A stretch of 64,000 nt of DNA from Brachyhypopomus gauderio (Eukaryota > Chordata > Actinopteri > Gymnotiformes > Hypopomidae): positions 2,619,173 to 2,683,172 of the forward strand of contig NC_135222.1 of NCBI RefSeq assembly GCF_052324685.1, given 5' to 3'. The notes below the pieces were generated by a model. The model searched no databases, was not told the origin of the DNA, and saw only the letters and a program-made list of their open reading frames with translations. Shown piece after piece: positions 42,981-56,450 of the stretch; position 1 is the first letter of the stretch; each line of letters starts with the position of its first letter. Both the position numbers and the translations under genes were made by a program.

Positions 42981-43760
42981 TGTCACGTTTAGCCCCGCCC
43001 CCCTCCCTGGTCCCGCCTAGCTCCCCACTCCCATTCGTTTCTCCCTCCGTCTATCATGTCCTGATCATCAGCACTAACACCTGAGTCTCGTTTACCTCCC
43101 TTGTTTCAATGTATTTAATCCCCGTGGTGTGTTACTCCCGTGTCGGTCTTTGTTTGTTCAGCCAGCCTTGCTCACCTCCACGCTCTGTACTTATGTCTTT
43201 CCTTCGTTCCCTGTATGCCGGTATGGTTAGTCCTGTCTTTGTCTTCCCTGTTGTACTTCTCTTGTGTCTTTACGGTTTCGTTTAGTTGTTCTTTGGTTTG
43301 TTAGATCTTCCCCAGTATTTTGTTCCCTGCCTCCCCGTTTCTCTACTTTGGTTCATCTTTTGTCATTTGTCCCCGTCTACCCGTTTCCCCTTTGTAGTTT
43401 CTTATCTGTCGTACATTCGTTTCGCCCCTAGGATTGTAAGTGTTTTCCCTATGCGTCTAGTCTTGTTGTTCAGCCTTTTCCGTCCTGTTTATATTATTGC
43501 GGTCACACCGTTGAGTTGTTTGTACGTCTGTTATCGTTTATAAAGAAGTCTTTCCTTTGTGTGTTTTATTCTAGTTATTCTAGCGTTGTCTTTGATGTTT
43601 CGTATTACGTTGCTTTAGTTGCTGTGTTGTGGTGTTATGTTCGATCTAGTGTGTCTTCTCCCACCCTTAGTTATTATCTCTGGTTGCCTGTGGTTTCTGT
43701 TTTGTTTAATAAATTGTTTATCTTGCTTTTGCGTCACCCCCGTCTCCGTGAATCGTTACA
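42981..43760 (+). repeat. 3' LTR of the retrotransposon fossil
   Basis: 780 bases matching the 5' LTR with about two differences, followed by the target duplication GTCTA. Confidence 0.93.
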
Positions 43761-43765
43761 GTCTA

Positions 43766-44097
43766 CTTGTGTTAACAATCATTAGGTTACAGCATTTTCT
43801 CAGAATATTAATAGAAATTAGTTTTTTTATTTCACGATAATGATTACCTGACACATTTATTATTAATTAATTTAAAGATTAATTATTAAATATTCTAAAT
43901 ATGGTACAATTCCACCCCCCCCCCCCCTCCGTGCTCATAAAAAATTCAGGCTCAGGAATTTTTCACACTATCACCCCTGAATTTTTCACTTGCTCTTGGA
44001 CAGCTATGTCCCCTTATGGAGAGGCTTTGAGGTAGTCGCTAGCCTTGTTGCATCCTGCAGACTTTGTAGGTGTAATCTTGGTTGCATTCATTTGCCT
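43766..44097. other. Downstream flank of abhd8
   Basis: Probably abhd8 3' UTR and spacer. It contains a C homopolymer at about 43913-43927 and a small inverted repeat (AAAAATTCAGG and CCTGAATTTTT near 43939-43989). Confidence 0.45.
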
Positions 44098-47010
44098 TCA
44101 TGAATCTCTGTGGATTTTGTTTGTAGTTGCTTCTTGTTTGGGTTTTGAGGTGCTGGTGGTTGGCTGCCAGAGAAAAAACTCATGTAGCAGAGTATTGACT
44201 GTATCAGGGCATTCCAACATTACCATGTGGCTTCCCTCATCAATAACCTTCAGGAAACCCAGAAGTAGAATCTGTGGACAGTGCATGCAAAGAAGCTGTT
44301 ATTTCTGGATCTACAAAATCAATTTCCACACTTATTACATCACACTTTAAACTGCAAGAACATACAAGGGGGAGGCATACACTTTATACATACATACACT
44401 TTATACATACATACACTTTATTGTTCAAGTATTCGCTCCCCCATCTAAATGATCTGAATCAGGTGTTCCAACCACTTCCATGGCCACATGTGTATAAAAG
44501 TAAGACTGTTTTTAGAAACATTTGTGTAAGAATGGGTCTCTCTCAGGAGCTCAGTGAATTCCAGTGTGGAACTGTGATAGGATGCCACCTGTGCAACAAA
44601 TCCAGTCGTGAACAAATTTCCTCACTCCTAAATATTCCACAGTCAACCGTCAGCTGTATTATAAGAAAACGGAAGTGTTTGGGAACAACAGCAACTCAGC
44701 CATGAAGTGGTAGGCCACATAAACTGAGCGGGGTCAGTGGATGCTGAAGCGCATAGTGTTAAGAGGTCGCCAATTTCCTGCAATCACTACAGACATCCAA
44801 ACTTCATGTGGCCTTCAGATTAGCTCAAGATCAGTGCACAGAGAGCTTCATGGAATGGGTTTACATGGTTGAGCAGCTGTATCCAAGCCATACATCACCA
44901 AGTGCAAAGCCAAGCGTCGGATGCAGTGGTGTAAAGCACGCCACCACTAAACTTTAGAGCAGTGGAGGTGCGTTCTCTGGAGTGACGAATCACGCCACTC
45001 CAACTAGCAATCTGGTGGATGAGTGGGTTTGGCGGTTGCCAGGAGAACGGTATTTGTCTGACTGCACTGTGTCAAGTGTAAAGTTTGGTGGAAGGGGGAT
45101 TATGGTGTGGGGTTGTTTTTCAGGAGCTTGGCTCCTTAGTTCCAGTGAAAGAATTCTGAATACTTCAGCATACCAAGATATTTTGGACAATTCCATACTC
45201 CCAACTTTGTGGGAACAGTTTGGAGCTGGCCCAGAGTCCTGATCTCATATAACACCTTTGGGTGTTAGAGCGGAGACTGAGAGCCAGGCCTTCTTGTCCA
45301 ACATCAGTATATGACCTCACAAATGCACTTCTGGAAGAATGGTCAAAAATCCCCATAAACACACTCCTAAACCTTGTGGACAGCCTTCCCAGAAGAGTTG
45401 AAGCTGTTCTAGCTGCAGAGGGTGGACCAACGTCATATTGAACCCTATGGATTAGGAATGGGATGTCACTTAAGATCATAAGCGAGCGAATACTTGGCAA
45501 TATGGTAATATAGTGTATAATATACATCAAATTAACATGTACGAAATACATCCTGAAAAAATCATACAGAAACGTCTAAACTTGATATATTAGACTGGAT
45601 GGATGTGAGTAAATGCTGACTGGCAGGTCTGTAATGTCACCTCTGCCATACACTGGTCCTCTTGGACTGGTACAAACTTGTCATGCATGCCATGCACCAG
45701 CAGAGTAGGCACGGTGAGTTCAGCATGGTAGACCTCGTCCCCCTCTGGCCAGTACTGTCCACTCATCATAGACCGAAGGACAAACGAGGACACATTGAAG
45801 GCGTTTGTCTCTTTTAGAAGTTTTTTTTCCTCTGCCCCCTGATTGGCAAAGCCAGCCCTAGGAAAAACGAGTGCACTTCAAATTAGTAATCTCCATAGGA
45901 GCCCAGTGAAAAGCCAACAGGTGTATCACGAGGTAGCATCTCAATCTGTTATTTTTCCCAATTTTGACAGTTATAATAAACCAATAATTTCAGTAATTTT
46001 AAAGGAAATATTTTTTTCTTACATGAGGAAGCTCCAAGCCAGGCAGGGTGACAGACAGTGCAGTACGCATGTGGGCAGGTTGAAGACAGAACAGAGGCTG
46101 GGCTCCAGCGCCGTTGGACCACCACCGTTAATCATGACAACTTTGTGGACTTGTTCTGGGTACTCGTGGGCCAGGAAGGTACAAAATGACGCACTGGACA
46201 AAGGCAAAGATGAATTTCAGGTATAAGTAAAAGTGTTTTCCAGGAGGTTCTGTGAATAATAGTGAACAATGCGGTTTGTAAATGACATTAAAAAATGAAT
46301 GCTCACCCATATGAATGCCCAACAAGAATGTTCCGCTGTTTTGCATATTTTTTGAATATTATCCTTATGTCCTCAGCCAGGGCGTAAAATGCATAGGCAG
46401 CTGTTATTTGTGGAGCGGAGCTGGCACCATGGCCAGCAAAGTCCAGGGCAATGACCTCGTAGCCGAGCCGGGAGAAGTAGTCCAACTGTCGGGTCCATAT
46501 ATCCAGAGACCCCCCTACTCCGTGGATGAAGAACAAGGCCACGTCGGGGTGCGTTTCTTTGCAGCACGTGACTTTGCGCTTGTGGTCAATCAGCACTGAG
46601 CGCTTAGCCCTGCGGTGTCTGCGCTCCCACTGCGCCATCATCCCACCGTCTCCCGCCGGTCCTGGAGCCGGATCAGGGCCATTTGGACACTCCGCCTGCG
46701 CACCGCCGTCTCCGTTCTGGTAAAGTTCTGTTTCCGGAGGCGTGGCTTCACGTACATTCTCAACGAACAGCTGCCCGTTGTGGAAAACCGTGATGCGCCT
46801 CTTGCAGGTGATGCTGGCCGCGTCCCCCGCCATCATCTCCTCCACCACAGGTCGACTGGGGACGATGTGGCGAACGCGCAACACTCTTCCAGGTTTCACC
46901 TCCACAAACTCGAAACCGTCCGCGGGCTCAGACGTCTCCACAGGAACAACAGCGTTGGCAGATTTGCCCGTTAGGCAACAGAGAATATCATCTATGATGC
47001 TGGTCAACAT
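44098..47010 (-). CDS. abhd8: Abhydrolase domain-containing protein 8
   Basis: Alpha/beta-hydrolase fold protein of uncertain substrate. Minus-strand exons: 46307-47010, 46023-46193, 45641-45857, 44098-44271; 1266 nt, 421 residues (human about 439). The start [13 protein letters not shown] matches the family. An acceptor 9 bases before the ATG implies a separate 5' UTR exon, so the in-frame upstream ATG at 47061 was not used. The nucleophile elbow GHSYG places Ser at about 233 (codon after it split by intron 1), the acid is Asp in HGMHDKFVP (about 351), and the base is His in [10 protein letters not shown] (about 379). [13 protein letters not shown] and the conserved [13 protein letters not shown] follow the known orthologue closely. 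A Tc1 element occupies most of the last intron. Confidence 0.96.
44419..45514 (+). mobile_element. Tc1-like transposon, second family, defective, in abhd8 intron 3
   Basis: Ends carry the family's AAGTATTCGCTC motif (left) and GCGAGCGAATACTTGGCAAT (right). The transposase N-terminus is readable ([20 protein letters not shown], helix-turn-helix with [12 protein letters not shown]) and the centre has [19 protein letters not shown] segment expected between GPEFF/FLFQHD and the last DDE block is missing near 45230, and several frame breaks occur, so it is inactive. It runs opposite to abhd8. A TACATACACTTTA tandem precedes the left end (about 44385-44420). Confidence 0.88.
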
Positions 47011-47389
47011 GGAGATTACCTGTGGGATAATTTCACCAGTTAAATTCACCAACTTCAACACTTTTTAAAGTCCTACATTGTATATACACTCACTGCACAC
47101 ATTAGTAGGTACTATGTTTAGGCTGTATCCCACCTGTTTGTTTGCAAGCTTAATCCACTCCGTTAATCCATGTGGGTGCTGGATCATTTTCAACACAGCT
47201 CTGGGTGATCAACTCGTACTGGTATATCAGGCACAGCAGAGTGACTGTGCTAAGAACAACAACATGTAACTGTTAACCTCTTTCACATACTGAAGCTGAA
47301 TTATTGTTATTATTATTTTACACATAAACAAAATCCAAATGAAGAAAAACCAAATGGTAGGGATATAGGACATATCGGACAGTATTCCA

Positions 47390-48360
47390 CTGTAGCCTCC
47401 TAAGGTAACAGCAGGGGGAAGAGCCTTTTCTTATAAGGCCCCCCAGCTTTGGAATAACCTTCCAGAATGCGTACGGGACTCTGACACAGTCTCAATCTTT
47501 AAGTCTAGGTTGAAAACCCACTTATTTAGTTTAGCGTTTGATAATTAATATCCCCCCTTAGATAAAGGTACAGATCCAGGGGTTCATAGACGAAGGGTTT
47601 TATGGTAGACTGGGGCGCTGGTGCTGTCATCCTGTCACTGCTCGTGGTCACTCAAGTTTGTTGACAGTGCAGTGGACGGATGCCAATGTCTCAGAATGCC
47701 CCCAAGTCTATGTTACCTTCTGGTTCTGCCTTTTTAGCTAGGCTAGAAATGTTTATAATTTCATCTGTCCTGTATATGTCCTCATACAGAGCTAGTTTTT
47801 CCTGTTTTATCTGCTCCACATGGCTGCCCGCCTACTCTAGGAACACTGAGATGAGGAGAGACGAGCCTTTCCAGAGATCCATCCTGGGCCGGCCACCTCC
47901 TGCATAACCAGATATGATGGAGGATCAACCCACCGCCCTGACTAACCAGTGTGGATGAAGGATAAACCCACTACCCTGGACCCTCTCACTGCCCTGAATT
48001 CTCCTCTGCTATGACCAACATTACCAACCATCAAGACGTTTAGGACTGAACAGGAATTACATAAAGAACTCATGTTTATAAATACACACCAAGATGGACT
48101 TTATTTATCCCTCACATCTTTTCTTTGTTTTTCTCTCTTTAAATTGTTGTCATGGTGACCGGTGTCGGCCAGAGGAGGATGGGTTCCCCCCTGAGTCTTG
48201 GTTCCTCTCAAGGTTTCTTCCTCATGCAAAAAACTAGGGAGTTTTTCCTTGCCACTGTCGCCCTTGGCTTGCTCACTGGGGGCTAGGACTCAGACACTTG
48301 TAAAACTGCTTTGTGACAACAACTGTTGTAAAAAGCGCTATATAATTAAAATATAAATGC
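47390..48360 (+). mobile_element. 5'-truncated Rex1/L2-group LINE
   Basis: 47400-47550 encodes the LINE ORF2 tail (APQLWNNLPECVRDSD, then FKSRLKTHLFSLAF) and stops. About 800 bases of 3' UTR follow, with GTTCCTCTCAAGGTTTCTTC and GTTTTTCCTTGCCACTGTCG, and the end AAAAAGCGCTATATAATTAAA. Upstream ORF2 and ORF1 are absent. The 370 bases between abhd8 and this element (47020-47390) show nothing recognisable. Confidence 0.8.
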
Positions 48361-49367
48361 TCTTGGATATTAATAAACTGGGTGCCGTTTTAGCTTGTCT
48401 GAATGACATTAAGTCTCTTGGATCTGATGATAATGAATCAGGATATACTGACACATGGACTGTTTCTCCAGTAGGTACTCCCAATGTCAGCAGCAATTCC
48501 AAGGATTTTTTTTACGTTTTAGATGTACTGTGCATCAAAAAAGGCTTATTATCAATTATTAGCTAAATACATATTAGACACAAAGGACGTCCACAGTATG
48601 TCCCTCAGTTTCTAAAGATTACACCTAAAATTAATTAAACATGACCATACCACTGAACAAGCATTCATTTTATAGACTATGTGAGAGAATGTGTAGAAGG
48701 AATCTGGTGAGTTGGAGTACTTGAAACCATTCGAACATATTTCAAACAAATTGATTCTTGAAATATTAAATAAGTAGGCATATCTTATGTCTTCCAGGTT
48801 TAATATACAACAAGCTCTCGTGATCTGCAATTCATACCCTCAAACTAGGACCTTGGCAAACACAAAGGTTTACTTAGTCTTACGCATATTATCAAATGTT
48901 TTCTCATTAAAATATTGCAATAAATTTTTTTTTTCCAAATCTGAAATATCTGCATCGTTAAAAAACGAGAATAAACTTTTATGTTGCTCGTTATATAAAT
49001 AGTAAATCAATAATGGTGCTTACCTGATAAACTGATGTATATAGTACATTTTCATACATTTATGTGGGATGTTTTTCACTTGCACGCTTACCCCAAGTTA
49101 AATTGTTGTGGAGGAAAAACGAGCATTAATCTGTTGGTCATTCCAATAATATATATTGTAAATATAATAGGCTATATAATCTAACATTTTACTCTCAACG
49201 CCGCATATTCCTCTTCGTCGTAGTGACGCTAAATCTACAGATCCGTGAGGGATTAGACCTACCGGACATCTGCTACAGCAAACCCTCTTCCTCCTATTCT
49301 CCAGTAGCTGTCCAAGCTCCAGGCCTGCCCACCATTTGACCGACATGGTAATAATCCTGTTGTACCC
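48361..49367. other. Spacer with one unexplained open frame
   Basis: 48357-48566 (+) is a 69-codon frame of ordinary composition (SLGSDDNESGYTDTWTVSP) with no family I recognise and no clear splice context. The rest is AT-rich. The abhd8 5' UTR exon should lie in this spacer or the next one. Confidence 0.35.
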
Positions 49368-50623
49368 CAGGTCCTGTATTTATCAAACTTCTTAGAGTGG
49401 AATTTTGGACTTAAATGCTGAAAAATTCTTAGATTTGCTCCTACTCACAGAGTTAAGTGTAAGTGCCAGTTATCAAAACTCTCAATTATAAGAATCACTC
49501 TCCCGAAAAGTTAAGACTGCTCCAGAGGACTCTTAAGTTGTTAAGAGTTGCCACTAGGGGGCTGAGATGGCACTGAGAAGACAGAGACGCGTGCGAACCT
49601 TCATTTTAGGTACACATTTCAATTTTATATAAATATGCACAATGCAGAAATATACACAATAATTATGCATTAAGATAAGCATGGGTTAAATTTTATTTTT
49701 CTTCCTTTCATTTTTTTTTCGTGCAAGAGTGTAATATTCATGCTGCGATTTTAATACTTTTAAGATTTGACGTCTGCCTTGTCAGTTATTGTATGTCATT
49801 TGGGAGTGAGTCCTCTGCCAGAGGTCCATCAGACGCCCACTCTTCCTCCGGCCATTCATGACTGGAGGTGTTTGAAAGCGCTGTCAGAGAGGGAGGGGCA
49901 GATGGAGAATCGGCGCTCAAGCCAGCAGGGTCGGGAGCATCAGCAGCTTCTTTATTACTGACAGATGCAATTATTTAGAAGTGACAATTAGCATCACAGT
50001 GTTTGTGTGCAAATCTAAATAAATGATAAAAACCTTGTCTTTGAGATGTTTTAGAATTTCATTAATGCTCCACAGATCACCAGTGTCTTCCCCCATGATA
50101 CGCTGCACCACCTCACAAAATGCGCTAAGAAGCTTGCCCGGTGGTCCTCCGCCTGAATGTGATTCGGTTAGAATGTATGCCAGTGCGTGTCACATAGGAC
50201 TTTAAAGGTAGATATGAAATATTTTTTAATGGATTATTTATTAACTATGTAAATACGCTGTGTTATTTCACAAAAAATATAACTGCAAGTCATAACTGAA
50301 GTTAAATATGAAGGTATTTCAACATTTTCTGAATTTCATCTTGACATTTCTCAGGAAATATTATTGAACATGAAATCCGATCCAGTGATTGGTTCTTGCA
50401 GGGGGTTTTGAAACGACGTCGTCCAGGATCAGCTTTGCGGCACAGCCAGGTGTCGTAAATCAGCTCTGAGACTGACACTTAAGAATTACTCCTACACTTC
50501 GCTTAAAGTGAGACTGAGAGGCTTGATAACTAACTTTTAGTCTCAGCTTTTAACTAAGAATTATTTTAGACATAAGTAAATTCTTAGCTGCAATTCTAAG
50601 AAGATTGATAAATACGGGCCCTG
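49368..50623. mobile_element. PIF/Harbinger-like non-autonomous transposon, about 1.25 kb
   Basis: Inverted ends GTCCTGTATTTATCAAACTT (left) and GGCCCGTATTTATCAATCTT (right end on the other strand), both continuing into CTTAG words, bound the element. On the minus strand 50025-50150 reads GGPPGKLLSAFCEVVQRI and GEDTGDLWSINEILKHL, resembling a fragment of the Myb-like accessory protein of Harbinger elements. No transposase was found. The target duplication is short and ambiguous. Confidence 0.6.
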
Positions 50624-52718
50624 GTAAAAAAAAAATCGAGTCCCAAGGAAACCACTGCTGCTATCGTTTTAATCATTAGGTACACAATGTTTCTCAGCAT
50701 TGTTATTATTCCAGGAACAACATTGACCTAATGTATAAAGTAATTGGGAAGGCTTTAAAGAGACGATACAAATTCCAGGAGGATCAGTCAGACATTGATG
50801 AATGAGACATGGGACAGTTTGCTGCAACTTGTTCATGTGTATTCTGAATGCACTCCACATGTTAAATAAGGCAGGATCATAGCTATATACTCTAGAGTAT
50901 GTTGGTCTGGACAATTAGCAGGCAATATCACGCTAGAGTCAATAAACATAGCAGCAGGGGGTTTATGCACTATGAGGTCTAAACTTGTGTTTCTGTGGGA
51001 AAAGGGGGATAGAGAATGCCCACTGTAAGACAAAATGCTTACACAAAGAAAAAAAGACATCTGTGGTCATCTGAGGTTACTGGTGAGGAAAACATTGAAC
51101 TAATTGGTGGGTGGGGTATGTATATGCAACAATAACTTTGCAATTATCAATGCACACACTCTAGTCTCTGACTGCATCCCCCTTTTCTCACAGATCAGAC
51201 TAGCCTTTAGTTAACAGTGTCGTTAGGCACCCTTTCTTGCCAAAACCCAAGTAGTTTGCTATACCCCACTGTAAATACATGCTTTAGCCAACACTAATGG
51301 CTTTGTTTGTAGTTCAGAGCTTTTAATAATAGAACAAACACACAAAACCTTCCAGTGAATGGGGGAAAGAAGCACTTAGATGAGCTACCGATACACCTTA
51401 GCATGTCTTCACAGAACACTTTAAAGCGCAGCAGCCTGGACAGAGGGCCGTGGGCCAGGACCACTGGGGGCCAGGACCACTGTGCTCACGTTACTCCAGG
51501 TGAAATGCACAGGGAGGCCACGCGCACACAGATCCCTCAGCTGCCTCCAGCTGTGTTTTGTACCTGTACATCCCTGATCTCACCGCTCATTCAAATGGTG
51601 CCATACATCTCAAAGAGGGGGAAAAAGAAAATCTAAAATGAGCTTTTAGTGCTTCAAAATGAATCCTCAAACTGCAAGACACTAAACTTGCAAAATAAAC
51701 AAAACAAAAACAACCCTGACATTCACCTCTGCAGACGATTAGCAAATAATCCTGGCAGAAGGCATAAAGGACACGAACTGGTCCAGCAGACAGAGCTCTT
51801 GATAAAAATAAGCAATTTTACTGAAACACTGAAGGGTGAACCAACTGCTTCAGCAGCTGTTATGCTGGGCGGAGCTAATGGGCGGAGCTAATGGGCATTG
51901 CTATTTGGCTATTTTGCACCACGTCCACATCTACCACAATGAAAAGAAGAAAAAGAGTAGTTGCAAGTTGGGATGTTCCACCCCCCCAATATTGGAAACA
52001 GTACCACTGCAACATCTCCGAAACATGATTGAAGCAACAGATCTTAACAGTGCGTTCATGCACGAGCAGGCACACGTGAAGATATCACATGACTTACACC
52101 AATACTCCTACATTAATTTGTGTAAAAAAAACAAACAAACAAACAAAAAACAACTACGTATTACATGTATGAATTGACTTGCTTGTTAGGTCAATAAAAA
52201 AAAATGTAAATCCACAACTGAGCTAGTGTGAACCCAGACCAACAGTGATCAGGGATCAGAGGAGGTCGTGGAATCAGTGTTAGACGATCATTATTTGCAC
52301 ATTCGTCATCCGTGCAGAGCTGCGTGATGCAGTCTAACCACACACTGCCAAACACCTGCATGTTGAGCAAAGGTGAACACTGGACTTGCCCACAAGACCC
52401 CCCATCCTACCTGAGCAATTTACAGTGCACCAGGTCCATAGAATCTGGCAGTGGAAGGTAACAGCGCCCCCTAGTGTTTAACACCAGGCTGTTAAAGGAC
52501 GCACAAAAGGGACAGTTTGACAGGAAGCGCTTAATAATAACATAATAATAATATTAAGATAAAAAAGCACACCATAAAAAGGTCTCTGTCTCACACTTTT
52601 TTTTAAGTAAACCCAAGTCTAATGTGCAGGTGTCTACATGGAAAGTAGACCAGGTTTTTCTGAACTTCTGAAAGGGCTGTCATGTGCCTGTCCTTGTGCT
52701 GGTTTGAAATGATCCAGT
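50624..52718. other. Region downstream of dda1, probably including its 3' UTR
   Basis: No coding exon recognised. A GGGCGGAGCTAAT word is tandemly duplicated at 51868-51893. The end of the dda1 transcript could not be fixed. Confidence 0.45.
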
Positions 52719-56131
<3,413 letters not shown>

Positions 56132-56450
56132 CGTATTGCTTGAATCCTACAATACTGCCTTAGAAATATGTCGTTTCGTGTGTGGCTATGCTAGCAAAAA
56201 GCGATTAGCACTCCTGAAACTGAAGACGGGCTTAGTCGGCTAGCTACTCTAGCCGAGCCACAGTAGCATACAGCTAGTATAGCCTTTGAAAGTGGCCAGC
56301 CAGCGATTCAAATAGCTGACCACTGTCAAGCCAAGCAGGTCTATTATATTCGCTATCGATCGGAAGTGTTAATCTCAAGATTTCAAAAGGCAGAGTGACA
56401 AGAGTCAAGCGAGCGGTGTGACTCCACCATGTAGCGGCTGCGCCACCAGC

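Larger units (their letters stand above)
40111..43760 (+). mobile_element. LTR retrotransposon fossil, Ty3/Gypsy-like, non-autonomous, young
   Basis: Two 780-bp direct repeats (40111-40890 and 42981-43760), each starting TGTCACG and ending GTTACA, bound a 2.09-kb interior. A 5-bp target duplication GTCTA lies at 40106-40110 and 43761-43765. A purine-rich tract precedes the 3' LTR. The interior has a Gag-like part soon after the 5' LTR (from about 40911) and then a long proline- and alanine-rich stretch made of short tandem repeats. No protease, reverse transcriptase or integrase is present, so it would depend on other elements. The ends look whole. The LTRs differ at about two positions, so the insertion is recent. 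The Ty3/Gypsy label rests on the Gag-like region only. Confidence 0.85.

Noticed and set aside
47008-47061. Upstream in-frame ATG giving abhd8 an extra 17 residues
   Set aside because: A splice acceptor (CCCACAG) lies between the two ATGs, 9 bases before the downstream one, and the orthologous protein begins MLT.
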